This document shows, piece by piece, positions 1 through 8,177 of a stretch of DNA of 21,395 nucleotides (its first letter is position 1; every line of letters starts with the position of its first letter). The stretch is from positions 1-21,395 of the IMG/VR virus record IMGVR_UViG_3300020179_000212; one strand, 5' to 3'. Both the position numbers and the translations under genes were made by a program. The DNA is from a virus. The notes below the pieces were generated by a model. The model worked only from the letters and a program-made list of their open reading frames with translations, was not told the origin of the DNA and did not search any database.

Positions 1-80
1 ACCGAACTGTTGACTGTTGCCGCAGACCACAGCGTCACATTATCGACGAGTGCGGCGCGGGTAATGACTGAAGCTGCCAT
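1..80 (-). CDS. Partial small virion-like protein, paralogue of the gene at 111-431
   Basis: Only the first 26 codons are inside the window; the frame runs open through position 1. The start is an ATG at 80-78, preceded by an AAGGA Shine-Dalgarno sequence. The N-terminus begins MAASVITRAALVDN and continues with an L-W and a VNSS motif. Aligned without gaps to the protein at 111-431, about 12 of 26 residues are identical, including MAA, ITR, the D, T, W and the NS pair. It is therefore a tandem duplicate of that gene. Its role is not known from sequence; the place after the hub-like tail gene suggests a tail-tip or other virion component. The gap to the upstream gene is 30 bases and holds a small hairpin. 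Confidence 0.8.
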   Translation of the reverse strand, partial: MAASVITRAALVDNVTLWSAATVNSS

Positions 81-94
81 AACGTCCTTTCTGT

Positions 95-109
95 GGTCGC
101 CCCGCGACC
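95..109 (-). other. Small hairpin between the two paralogous genes
   Basis: A perfect 6-bp stem (GGTCGC / GCGACC) with a three-base loop sits directly after the TAA of the gene at 111-431 and just before the ribosome binding site of the next gene. No U-rich tract follows, so it is a poor intrinsic terminator. It could slow ribosome loading on the second paralogue or protect the upstream transcript end. Chance occurrence in a GC-rich gap is also possible. Confidence 0.4.
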
Positions 110-110
110 G

Positions 111-431
111 TTACACTGTCCAGACGGGAATGTAGCCCGTTACGCCGTTGATACTTAGCGACCACCAGCCAGTCGGATTGCCCGCCTTCGGGCAATTGGT
201 CATCGTCGCCGTTAATGCCGCCGTTGTGTAGCTGACATTGTCCAGCGTTAAAGTGGCTGCGCGAATACCGCCAATCACTCGCACAGACCCACCAAACTCG
301 ACCGTGGTGTAACCCGCGCCCCCCGCAAACAGCTGGTCAATCTTGTCATATACCGCACTGTTGATTTGTGCGCTATTCCAGACTGTCGTGCCATCAATAA
401 AACTGCTGCGGGTAATTGTGGTTGCCGCCAT
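111..431 (-). CDS. Small virion-like protein (tail-tip or decoration candidate), 106 aa
   Basis: The protein has 106 residues. The N-terminus carries the pattern D-G-T-x-W followed by INSAVYDKID, a pattern I associate with short phage tail and fibre proteins. The middle is beta-prone and rich in G, T and V. The end reads INGVTGYIPVWTV, like the 'NG-T-x-YIP-W' ending common in phage tail-associated proteins (family resemblance from memory, not a search). The ATG at 431-429 has a GAGGA Shine-Dalgarno sequence six bases upstream, and the hub gene ends one base away. The next gene (80 to the left edge) is a paralogue. It could be a receptor-binding, tail-tip or head-decoration protein; the exact role is open. 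Confidence 0.75.
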   Translation of the reverse strand: MAATTITRSSFIDGTTVWNSAQINSAVYDKIDQLFAGGAGYTTVEFGGSVRVIGGIRAATLTLDNVSYTTAALTATMTNCPKAGNPTGWWSLSINGVTGYIPVWTV

Positions 432-432
432 G

Positions 433-1893
433 TTATGTCCTCACAATGCGCGTCTGCCCCAGCGCACGAATTACACCCTGATCGCGCAGCTCGGTGCCGA
501 GCGTCACGCGCCGTAGGAAATGGATGTTATCGCCTGACAATGCCCCATCGGGCGTGATATCGACCTGCTGGACGCGATACGATTCCGCAATGCTGCTGGG
601 CGTTGTCAGATTAACCGCCACGACCTGCCCAGGCACCATGTAGGGCGCAAGCGTGGCATGAAACTGATCCTGCGTATCAAACACAATCTGATCCTGCCCG
701 TAACCCTTTGCCGCCAGCAATGCCTGCGCCACACCATCCGCCTCGGTTGCCGTCAATCGCGCATCCTGATAGTAGAACGTGGCAATGCCCGACGCTTCAT
801 TCAGCAGCACTTGCTGTCCCAGCGTAAATCCCAGATACGACAAGTCATAGCTCAGAGCCGACGACAGCGTTGCCGCTGCCGTGGAATCCACGCGCGTGAC
901 CAGTAAATCCACCGTTTCATTGACAGATAGCGTGCGCGGCAGCACGACGCCTGTCAGATTGCCAGGGCCACTTGGCGTAATATTGCCGTATTGGTTGCCC
1001 AGAAATTGCGTGCCCAGCGCAAAACCCAGATACGCCGAGACCAGGTTGACGGCCGCTCCCGCAGGCGTTAACACCTGCCGTCCTACATAGTCAATTTTGC
1101 TCGGGCCAACCACAACCGTGCCCGCTTGGTCATAGAACCGGATATCGGTGACCGGAATCACGGTCATTGACGTCGCGGTCAACGATGAAACCTGAGAGCC
1201 GCCGCCACGCACCGTGACTTGTGTGGCCACATCCGTCAAATCCAGGGCGCGTTGAAATGCCGCAAAGTTCTGGCTCGTATCCGTCAGTGTGAGGCTATTG
1301 GACGGCAGATGATCCGGCAGCTGGAAAATATTGACATGTCGTTCAGGCCCAATCGTTAAATACGCATCCGACGTTTCTGCCAGTCGTTGCAATGCCCCCA
1401 GCGGTGTCTCTTCAACGAACTCGAGTCGAGTCACATTGCCCAGAGACGAGGGAATAAACCCAGTCACAAACCCGGCATTCGTAAACGACTGACAAATCCG
1501 CGCCGCCACGGTGTTGACGCCTTCATCCACAAACGTCGCCGTGACCCGCGCATAGCGGTCAATTAACCACGTGTAGTCCTGACACTGGATGACATAGGAG
1601 GAGCGGTCGGATGCTCGTGCCTGACTGACGGTGACCGTGAGAATATGACCCGCAAAGTAGACGGTGCCCGACCCATTGAACGCCGTGACGCGGATTTCCT
1701 GTCCACGAATGGGCACAAATCCGACACATCGCGCTGACATGGTCGAGGGCTGGCCTAACACCTGCTGGATAGACAGTTCGCTCATGACGAACTGCTTGGT
1801 GCGGTCTACGCCGTTAACCTGAATACTGAAGGACGGCGTAATGTCATTCAGCACCAGACTGCCGACGAATGCCGAACCAACCACCGCGCCCAT
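433..1893 (-). CDS. Tail protein, probable baseplate hub / tail-associated (gp27- or Tal-like)
   Basis: A protein of 486 residues follows the tape measure gene, the usual position of distal tail, hub or tail-associated lysin genes. The N-terminal third is beta-rich, with a V-N-G-V-D motif near residue 27 and the stretch GQEIRVTAF near residue 64. Residues around 125-160 (VNTVAARICQSFTNAGF) match the helix found after the first beta domain of hub proteins of the T4 gp27/Tal type. The segment TRLEFVEETPLGALQRLAE fits a hub domain boundary. No peptidase or lysozyme motif was recognised. The ATG at 1893 overlaps the tape measure stop by one base, so translation is probably coupled. Assignment as a hub rests on order and fold-level resemblance. 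Confidence 0.7.
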   Translation of the reverse strand: MGAVVGSAFVGSLVLNDITPSFSIQVNGVDRTKQFVMSELSIQQVLGQPSTMSARCVGFVPIRGQEIRVTAFNGSGTVYFAGHILTVTVSQARASDRSSYVIQCQDYTWLIDRYARVTATFVDEGVNTVAARICQSFTNAGFVTGFIPSSLGNVTRLEFVEETPLGALQRLAETSDAYLTIGPERHVNIFQLPDHLPSNSLTLTDTSQNFAAFQRALDLTDVATQVTVRGGGSQVSSLTATSMTVIPVTDIRFYDQAGTVVVGPSKIDYVGRQVLTPAGAAVNLVSAYLGFALGTQFLGNQYGNITPSGPGNLTGVVLPRTLSVNETVDLLVTRVDSTAAATLSSALSYDLSYLGFTLGQQVLLNEASGIATFYYQDARLTATEADGVAQALLAAKGYGQDQIVFDTQDQFHATLAPYMVPGQVVAVNLTTPSSIAESYRVQQVDITPDGALSGDNIHFLRRVTLGTELRDQGVIRALGQTRIVRT

Positions 1894-4800
1894 TACGCCA
1901 CCCGCCGCCGTTGCCGCAGTTCGCGGCCCAGTTCACTCGACACAATGGACGCCAGTTGCTGTCGTGCGGACGAACTGTCCAGATAGCCCGCCACATTGAT
2001 CGAGACATTGATGGGGCTATTGCTGATGCTGCCACGCTGTACGGCCTGCTCTGGCGTCAACACCACCTCACCAGGTCGGAGCATTGCTGGAATGACATCC
2101 CGCGAGGACGCCGCACGGAAGTCGCGTCCGACAACGCCGCCCTGATCGAATCCAGGCATCTCGCCTAATTCCACAAACCGCACACGCACTTCATCGGGAA
2201 TGCTATTGATGGCGTCCGTGGCGCGTTCCGCAAACTCTGTCGCAGCGTTGCCTGCCTTTTCAAAACTGTCAGGCATACCCTTGACCAGCTTGTCAATTAA
2301 CTCCTGAATCTTTTTGATGAGTTTGTCCGTGGCGGTTTCAATGGGTGCGCCAAAGTTAATCGCTCCCAGGTCTTCCAACTTTTTCCCGTTTGCATCTGTC
2401 AGCGCTCCCTGCTTTAACATGGCGTCCAAAATTGGGCGCATGTTTTCAGGCACGGTTGCGCCAGTGCGAATGGATGCCTGCACAAAGTCATTGATTTCGT
2501 CTGACATGCCGGTGATGACGCCAGTTAAGTCTGCGCCGCCCTGCATCATCAGATTAAACGACTGAATAATATCGGCGGCACGTTCATTCAGTTTGTTCTG
2601 ATTGAACGCTGGCCCCAGGGCAGACAGTTCGACACCGTATTTCTTAGCAGCGTCTTCCATCGCCTTAAACTGGCTCTGACTGCCCATGCCAAGTGCTTCC
2701 AGCAGCTTGCGGTTCTCATCCGTCAGCTGTCCAGATTCCAGCAACTTGTTGATGGCTCCCTGCATGGAGTCTGGTAGCACGACGCCCAGGTCACCGGCTT
2801 CTCGCAGTAGGTCGCCCAGCTCGGTGTTCATCTTCGCCAGTTCTTCTTTGGCTTTGGCTGCTTTCTCTTCAGACGCGGCAAGTTCCTTGTTGAATTGCTG
2901 GGTAGCGCGTTCAAACTCCTGCACGGTTCGCACGTTGAAGAGCGCGTTGATCGACACACCGGCCAGATTCGCTCGTTGCTGCATGGCCTCCAACCCGCCA
3001 TTGGCGTCGAAGAACTTGGCCCGCATGTCCATGACTTGCTTCTGCTGCGACGGCCCAAACACCTTGCCAAACAACTGCCCCGCCAGTTTGCCCGCCGCCG
3101 CGCCCAGCGCAGACCCAATTGGGCCACCCAGTGACCCCAACGCCGAGCCAAGTTTGCCGCCAATGCCCTCGGCAATGCGTTTGCCCAGATCGACCCCTAG
3201 GCCACCAATCAATGATGCCCCAACCGATTTCAGCACATCGCCGCCGCCCTGCAATGCACCAACAATCGTCGTCGGCAACGATTCGAGTGATTTGCCAAAA
3301 TTGACAAAACCGCTAGAACTGCTTTTAGTGATTTCTGACGCTTGTTTTACCGATCCAGCAAATCGTGTCCACAAAAAACCATAGTCGCGGTTAAAGAAAT
3401 TCTGCATTTCGTCACTAAACGACGTGACGCTTTTTTGAAATGCGTCAATATCGCTTTGTGCTTTGATCATTGGATCGGTCTTAAACTCAAAGATTTTTTC
3501 CAGATCAACGGCTTTAGTGTTCCACTGAATCGAAGCAAACTCATTGATATCCTGCAAAAACTCTTTCCATTTTTTTTGAGTTTTTGCGATTTGTTTTTCG
3601 CTCAAGCCAGTATTGTTAGCAAAGTTGCTCATGGCATTCGCCGCGTGTTGCGTGACAACAGTGCCAGAGGATTGCGCCACTGTCGCTTTATCAATTTCAG
3701 TGCGAAGGCTCTGCATGATAACCCGAGTGCTATCTAAGGCTTTGCCCAATAAACTATTGCCCTGAATACCTTTTTCGGCCTCATCCCGTTGCTTACGCGA
3801 CTCAACAATTAACGCTTCCATTTCAGCGCGCTGCACCACAAGCTTCATCGTCATATCTTCGTATTTTTTGCCGACGCCAGGCAGCAGTGAAGTAAGCGCA
3901 TAAAACAAAGTGGTCGATTCTGTGGCTTTCAAGCTAGTCTGTGCAAACGCTTCTGTGGTGAGATTCAAGGCAAACTTAAGACCGTACAGCGCACGCACGG
4001 CAATATCACTAATAGCAACAATTCCTTCGCCTAATGAAACAAAGACCTTCAATAGGTTCTTGACTTGCATTTCTGTGTCGCTGCCGAGCGATTGTTTAAT
4101 GCTCTGCGCGAGCATTGAAAACGTCTGCTGCAGTCCTTCTGAGCCTAAGACTTGCGCAATGACACTGGCTCCCTGCTTGACCATTTCAAAAAATGGTTCC
4201 AATGCGTCAGCAATCGTAATTTGAACTGCATCAGAAATAGTACTCATCAGGCCATCAAACGTATTAGCCTGCAAAGCCATCGCGCCGGTAAACTTGCCCA
4301 GAGACGCTTGAAACGCAGCAAAGGCTTTGGCCCCGCCATTAGCAGTTTCTGACAAGCGTTCAATGGCATTGCGTGCCTCTGGAGTCACCACACCCAATTC
4401 CATAAGCCGCATCATGGCTTCGCCAATCGGCTTACCCGCTTGCAAGCTGGCATACATACGACCCGTCCAGAACGCTACTTCTTCAAAGTTTGCGCCAGAC
4501 GCTGCTGATGCATCACCAAGCATTTCAAGATTTTTGGTGGTATTCAGCGCATCTCCGCCAAACAACTGAAGATGCTTAGAAGCTGTAATGATTGGGCCGG
4601 TTTCAAATGGGGTACGTTTGGCAAAATCAAATAGGCTACGCACATGTGCTTCGGCTTTAGCAGAATTGCCCATGAGCGTTGTAAACTGCAGGGTCGATTT
4701 CTCTAAACTGCTATTCATCTCCAACGCCACGGATGCTACAGAACTAATGCCACCCGCAAGCAAACTGAAGCCTTTTGAAACAACAGCGCCTACCCCAATC

Positions 4801-5024
4801 AATGCACTGATTTTGGCAAACTGTCCGATCATGCCATTCAGTGACGCATCAAACTTGCCAGCGGTATTCTGAACCGCTTTCATCGTGGCTTCAAAACCAC
4901 CCACTGATTTATTAGCGCCACCTGCCCCTTTTTCGACATCCGTAACTGCCTGATTCACTTTCTTCAGGGATTCGACCGCTGCCAGCGTATCGGCTGTAAC
5001 GACAATCGACAGTTCACGGGCCAT
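1893..5024 (-). CDS. Tape measure protein
   Basis: This 1043-residue protein is the longest in the window and sits between the tail chaperones and the hub gene, as tape measures do. Residues 60-275 resemble the TP901-type tape measure domain. Residues 586-655 form a glycine/alanine-rich hydrophobic stretch, typical of the part that can enter membranes during DNA delivery. Residues 715-735 are a charged coiled coil. Two 45-residue repeats lie at 735-779 and 843-887. The end has the usual PGFDQGGVV and DVIPAMLRPGEVVLTPEQA elements. By the usual rule of about 0.15 nm per residue the tail would be roughly 155 nm. The first half is much more AT-rich than the second. An AAGGAG sequence precedes the ATG at 5024. 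Confidence 0.93.
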   Translation of the reverse strand: MARELSIVVTADTLAAVESLKKVNQAVTDVEKGAGGANKSVGGFEATMKAVQNTAGKFDASLNGMIGQFAKISALIGVGAVVSKGFSLLAGGISSVASVALEMNSSLEKSTLQFTTLMGNSAKAEAHVRSLFDFAKRTPFETGPIITASKHLQLFGGDALNTTKNLEMLGDASAASGANFEEVAFWTGRMYASLQAGKPIGEAMMRLMELGVVTPEARNAIERLSETANGGAKAFAAFQASLGKFTGAMALQANTFDGLMSTISDAVQITIADALEPFFEMVKQGASVIAQVLGSEGLQQTFSMLAQSIKQSLGSDTEMQVKNLLKVFVSLGEGIVAISDIAVRALYGLKFALNLTTEAFAQTSLKATESTTLFYALTSLLPGVGKKYEDMTMKLVVQRAEMEALIVESRKQRDEAEKGIQGNSLLGKALDSTRVIMQSLRTEIDKATVAQSSGTVVTQHAANAMSNFANNTGLSEKQIAKTQKKWKEFLQDINEFASIQWNTKAVDLEKIFEFKTDPMIKAQSDIDAFQKSVTSFSDEMQNFFNRDYGFLWTRFAGSVKQASEITKSSSSGFVNFGKSLESLPTTIVGALQGGGDVLKSVGASLIGGLGVDLGKRIAEGIGGKLGSALGSLGGPIGSALGAAAGKLAGQLFGKVFGPSQQKQVMDMRAKFFDANGGLEAMQQRANLAGVSINALFNVRTVQEFERATQQFNKELAASEEKAAKAKEELAKMNTELGDLLREAGDLGVVLPDSMQGAINKLLESGQLTDENRKLLEALGMGSQSQFKAMEDAAKKYGVELSALGPAFNQNKLNERAADIIQSFNLMMQGGADLTGVITGMSDEINDFVQASIRTGATVPENMRPILDAMLKQGALTDANGKKLEDLGAINFGAPIETATDKLIKKIQELIDKLVKGMPDSFEKAGNAATEFAERATDAINSIPDEVRVRFVELGEMPGFDQGGVVGRDFRAASSRDVIPAMLRPGEVVLTPEQAVQRGSISNSPINVSINVAGYLDSSSARQQLASIVSSELGRELRQRRRVA
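2364..2498 (-). repeat. Second copy of an internal 45-residue repeat in the tape measure
   Basis: Residues 843-887 of the tape measure. They align without gaps to residues 735-779, with about 16 of 45 identical positions by hand. Shared positions include P and M at repeat positions 17 and 20, then L, G, LTD, N, K, LE and LG in the second half. Confidence 0.65.
2688..2822 (-). repeat. First copy of an internal 45-residue repeat in the tape measure
   Basis: Residues 735-779 of the tape measure, containing the core LPDSMQGAINKLLESGQL. The same pattern recurs at residues 843-887 (core VPENMRPILDAMLKQGAL), pointing to an old in-gene duplication of a helix pair. Confidence 0.65.
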
Positions 5025-5026
5025 GA

Positions 5027-5380
5027 TTAGGTTTTCTCCTTGCGTGGGGCGAGGATATCGTAGACCACGGCAAGCCGTTCTGCCGTCTCTGCGAACTCCT
5101 CAGCCCCCATATCTTGGGTCAGCCGGTCAAGCATGACCGACCCGGCCCCCAAGTCCTGCGTAAACCGATTGCAGCAGCTGCGATACAGCGACCAGACCTG
5201 CTGGTTGGCTTGGTCGAGGTCATTGAGGTGCGCCAATAGTTGACAGCCGTCACAGTCATACAGGTCAGGTTCCTGCTGTATTAGGTCGTCGTCTGCCGTC
5301 TGACAGCAGACGACCCGACCTGACGCCACCTCATCAGCCCAGAACTCAGCCCAGCTCCGTAGTTGTGCGAAAGGAGGCAT
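5027..5380 (-). CDS. Second tail assembly chaperone frame (gpT-like position)
   Basis: A 117-residue acidic protein lies between the chaperone gene and the tape measure, the position of the downstream frame of gpG/gpGT-type chaperones. It holds five cysteines, including CC at 25-26 and a C-x-x-C pair in YDCDGC at 41-46, and helical segments such as LLAHLNDLDQANQQVWSLY. The frame is +1 relative to the upstream gene and overlaps it by 35 bases. The ATG at 5380 has a GGAGG ribosome binding site six bases upstream, so it can be translated on its own rather than only as a frameshift fusion. The cysteine pair hints at metal binding, but that is inference. The function is assigned by position; I do not recognise the family with certainty. 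Confidence 0.65.
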   Translation of the reverse strand: MPPFAQLRSWAEFWADEVASGRVVCCQTADDDLIQQEPDLYDCDGCQLLAHLNDLDQANQQVWSLYRSCCNRFTQDLGAGSVMLDRLTQDMGAEEFAETAERLAVVYDILAPRKEKT

Positions 5381-5759
5381 CCCGTGCCTCCGACGCCTGC
5401 ACGATCTGGGTCAGCCCTGCCTTGCCCACTAACGCGGCCTTCAACACCCCGTCCAGGCGGTGCTTGTTTTCCGTCGTGCAGGGCGCAGGCGTGCCACCGC
5501 GCTCGACGATGCCTCGCCAATCAACCAGGACGTAGTCAACGATGGCGTCGGCAAACGCTTCCTGATCGACCACATCTTCCATCCGCTTGGTGACCTTATT
5601 CGGCACCTTGCGGCTGTAGCTCTTATTGAGTTCCCGCCACTTCTTGGTCGTTAATTCGCGCAGGACGTAGACCACCTGAGGGTCTGCGTCCTGCACGTCG
5701 TCCAATTCCGTCTCCTTCACTTCAAACGTATAGTCGTCCGACTGAAGCTGTCTCGGCAT
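5346..5759 (-). CDS. Tail assembly chaperone (gpG-like position)
   Basis: A 137-residue protein directly after the tail tube gene and before the tape measure. It has the usual features of phage tail assembly chaperones: an N-terminal beta stretch (DDYTFEVKETEL), a helical middle, the segment DYVLVDWRGIVERGGTPAPCTTENKHRLDGVL, in which a W-x-G-I core is followed by a conserved 'pcT-en' turn, and a short C-terminal tail. Such proteins bind the tape measure during tail assembly and are absent from the virion. The ATG at 5759 is preferred because AAAGG and GGAG sequences lie upstream; a longer TTG start would cover them. A 36-base gap separates it from the tail tube gene. Confidence 0.8.
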   Translation of the reverse strand: MPRQLQSDDYTFEVKETELDDVQDADPQVVYVLRELTTKKWRELNKSYSRKVPNKVTKRMEDVVDQEAFADAIVDYVLVDWRGIVERGGTPAPCTTENKHRLDGVLKAALVGKAGLTQIVQASEARDASFRTTTELG

Positions 5760-5795
5760 GCTCGGTGCCTTTCTCCTCAAAAAGCTGGCGCGTTG

Positions 5796-6860
5796 TTAGA
5801 ACGCCACCAGCGACTGCGTAGTAATGCGGGTTACGCGGAACGGATTGACAAACGCCATCCCATTCGGGCTGGTCGCTGCCGTCTTCGCCACAAACACCGC
5901 CTGCGGCTTGACTTGATCCGCGCCGTTCAGGTTCGCCGTGAACCCGTCCGTGTCCAGCTCCAGCGCGGGCCACTCGATCTTCTCGGTGTACCGGTCAGTG
6001 CTGTTGATGTAGCTGCCCAGCAAGGTCATGTCGGCCTTGAACACGGTATCCGCGCGCAGTGCGGCATACAGGCTGTTGGCAGACACGGTGTTCATGCGCG
6101 GATACGTGATTGTCAGCGTGGCCGTTGGGAACCCGTTATCGCCAGGTTCAAAGATATAGTCCTGCCCCGTGACATTCGGTGCATCCTGCGGACGGCTGAA
6201 CTCAAAGGTAAAGCCTTCGAGGTTGATGGCATCGCCTGCCACCAGTGACCCCGCCGCCTGCACGTTCATGCGGAACGTCCCCTGCTTGCGGAAGACGCGG
6301 TTATCCAGCGCAGGGAACGTCGCGCCATTGACGGTGCTGCGCGTGTTCGTCGAGCTGATGTCGGTCATCTTATTGCCCATGAACTGGAACGTGTTATCCA
6401 TCACGCCCGAATCGCCCACGGTCTTTGAGAAGCCGTACACCTTTGCCGCAGTCAGTTCATCGACGAACTGCACCTTGTCAAAAGCCAGCGTGACGCCCAG
6501 CCCGTCAATTGACGGGGCCAGATTGATGATGTGCTGCCAAGAGGTCGTCTGGCCTGACGCACTGCTGCTGATGGTGACCGCTGTTGGTGACCCCATCGCC
6601 AGTGCTTCCAGAATGTACTGATGATCCGCGTAGCGGTCGCGCCCGGTCAGCGTAATGTCCTGCGCTGAGGTGTCGCCCTGATCGCCGCGTCCATAGAATG
6701 TCTGTCCAAACGCCTCATCATTGACGCGCTGTGGCGCAAACCGCGCCCCGCCGTCTGAGGTGAAATAAATGCCCTTGGTCACACTCGCCGCCGTGCCCCA
6801 CGAATTCGTGGCGAACTTAGCAAATGCAGCGCGGGCTTCTCTACCGGTGACTCCTGCCAT
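5796..6860 (-). CDS. Major tail tube protein
   Basis: The 354-residue protein follows the tail terminator-like gene and precedes the chaperones, the standard place of the tail tube subunit. The N-terminus reads MAGVTGREARAAFAKFATNSWGT, followed by GIYFTSDGGARFAPQ, an opening I associate with the phage tail tube family that has a longer, two-part beta barrel. The rest is beta-rich, with segments such as LTLTGRDRYADHQYI, FQFMGNKMTDISS and TATLTITYPRMN. A typical lambda-like tube is about 250 residues, so this is a large tube protein with probable extra surface domains. An AGGAG ribosome binding site precedes the ATG. The hexameric rings would stack around the tape measure. Confidence 0.85.
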   Translation of the reverse strand: MAGVTGREARAAFAKFATNSWGTAASVTKGIYFTSDGGARFAPQRVNDEAFGQTFYGRGDQGDTSAQDITLTGRDRYADHQYILEALAMGSPTAVTISSSASGQTTSWQHIINLAPSIDGLGVTLAFDKVQFVDELTAAKVYGFSKTVGDSGVMDNTFQFMGNKMTDISSTNTRSTVNGATFPALDNRVFRKQGTFRMNVQAAGSLVAGDAINLEGFTFEFSRPQDAPNVTGQDYIFEPGDNGFPTATLTITYPRMNTVSANSLYAALRADTVFKADMTLLGSYINSTDRYTEKIEWPALELDTDGFTANLNGADQVKPQAVFVAKTAATSPNGMAFVNPFRVTRITTQSLVAF

Positions 6861-6872
6861 AATGGTCGTCTC

Positions 6873-7301
6873 CTAGACCTGTGTTTCGTAATTTAGCGGC
6901 ACCGTCAGCCGCAACGTCAGATACGACGCGCCTGCCGGAGCCACCACATCCCAGGTGCGACCATTGTCTGGCACGGCATACAGCCCCGAGGTCTGATGCC
7001 CGTCCCTGACAATCGCTGCGGTCACACTGTTGCAATCCCGCACAAGCGTCTTGTGAGTGGCGACATAGTCCGCAGCAATATGCCGCGACAGTTCGAACTC
7101 CAACACATCCGTGCGGTCTTCCGAATACGCAAACCCGCCGAGGCTGGTGCCGCCACTCATCTTCACGCGGAATCGGGCATCGCTGCTGCCTGACCCCTGA
7201 AAGATGAAGTCTTCACTGCTGACGGCTTCCACATAGCTAAACGGAGCCGCCACCATGAGTGACCGCACACGATTGAGCAGCACATCTGGCGTTGTTGCCA
7301 T
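6873..7301 (-). CDS. Tail terminator-like / neck protein
   Basis: A 142-residue protein between the connector gene and the tail tube gene, where the tail terminator (lambda gpU position) normally lies. It begins with an amphipathic helix (TTPDVLLNRVRSLMVAAPF) followed by alternating beta strands (FRVKMSGGTSLGGFAYSEDRTDVLEFELSR). A helix around ADYVATHKTLVRDCNSVTAAIVRDG follows, and a final strand ASYLTLRLTVPLNYE closes the domain, which fits the alpha/beta terminator fold. The ATG lies three bases after the previous stop. Family membership is inferred from order and secondary structure, not from a motif. Confidence 0.65.
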   Translation of the reverse strand: MATTPDVLLNRVRSLMVAAPFSYVEAVSSEDFIFQGSGSSDARFRVKMSGGTSLGGFAYSEDRTDVLEFELSRHIAADYVATHKTLVRDCNSVTAAIVRDGHQTSGLYAVPDNGRTWDVVAPAGASYLTLRLTVPLNYETQV

Positions 7302-7304
7302 CGG

Positions 7305-8177
7305 TTACGCTCGATTCCATCCGAAACTCGACGCGCCAGCCGTGACATCGCCTGCCGTCTGCGCGGCCTCGGCACTGTCGATCTGGTCGTCTACGGTGAT
7401 GGTGTCGAAATCTCGAGCCACTAAGAGCAGTGCGCCCTGCATGGCTTCGTCCGCGTCCCGCAGGTAGGCGTCGGCCTTTTCCTGCCACGGGCCGCCCTGC
7501 ATTGTCTGCGCTTCGCGGAAAATCAGACCCAGCGTTCGCAGCGTCACCGGACCGGTCAAGGCCGTGCCACGAATGCAGCCAATCTGCCCAGCAAACGCGC
7601 CCGCGGGTGTAGAGGTCAGCGTGATACGCGCCCAATACAGCGGAGCCGAGCCGTTCAGGGTGCGGGTCACCCAGTCTTGCGGCATCACCCAGCGCACATC
7701 GCCGCCCCGGCTGAAGGGCTTGTTGTTAAGGAACTGCGTCTCGTTTAGCGTCGTCACGCTTGTCCAAGCATCTGCCCAGACCTGGACGGTCAGGGTGCCG
7801 TTCGTGTTACTGACCTGATCCAGCATGCGAATCGACAAGCCCCGAAACTGAAACGGTGCGCCGACCAGCAGGTGGTCAGTTGCATGATTCGTGAACACCG
7901 TTGCCAGAGGGATGGTGGCGGCATTGGCGGTCGTCGCCTGCGAGGTGTAATCGGTATACGCGCCGCCGGTCAGTCCCCAGACTTTTGCTGGGGCATAGCG
8001 CGTCCGCAGACGTTCGGGCACAAACCCGGCCTTTGCTAGTGTTGGAAATGCCCAGTCCTCCAGAGCTTTTTTCCGCTTGACCTGCCAGGCGGTCTGTCCA
8101 AATTGCGTCAGAATGGTCTGCTCGTAGGCCTCAAGGTCGCTATCGAACACCACGTCGTTGGGAAACCAGACACTCAT
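7305..8177 (-). CDS. Head-tail connector-like protein with an inserted beta-rich domain
   Basis: A 290-residue protein that appears to be made of three parts. The N-terminal 60 residues and the C-terminal 75 (LGLIFREAQTMQGGPWQEKADAYLRDADEAM, then DFDTITVDD) look like the helical ends of adaptor proteins that describe 'Y-R-A' helices and a D-x-D turn. Residues about 95-205 form a beta-rich domain with the cues APFQFRGLSIRM, TLTVQVWADAWTS, FSRGGDVRWVMPQDW and YWARITLTST; this pattern recurs in many phage virion proteins as a surface domain. The ATG overlaps the preceding stop by ATGA. A role at the head-tail junction is inferred from order; the middle domain may face outwards and bind glycans. 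Confidence 0.6.
   Translation of the reverse strand: MSVWFPNDVVFDSDLEAYEQTILTQFGQTAWQVKRKKALEDWAFPTLAKAGFVPERLRTRYAPAKVWGLTGGAYTDYTSQATTANAATIPLATVFTNHATDHLLVGAPFQFRGLSIRMLDQVSNTNGTLTVQVWADAWTSVTTLNETQFLNNKPFSRGGDVRWVMPQDWVTRTLNGSAPLYWARITLTSTPAGAFAGQIGCIRGTALTGPVTLRTLGLIFREAQTMQGGPWQEKADAYLRDADEAMQGALLLVARDFDTITVDDQIDSAEAAQTAGDVTAGASSFGWNRA

Noticed and set aside
5346-5380. Classical -1 programmed frameshift between the tail chaperone frames
   Set aside because: The second frame is +1, not -1, and has its own ATG with a strong GGAGG site; no X-XXY-YYZ heptamer was found in the overlap.
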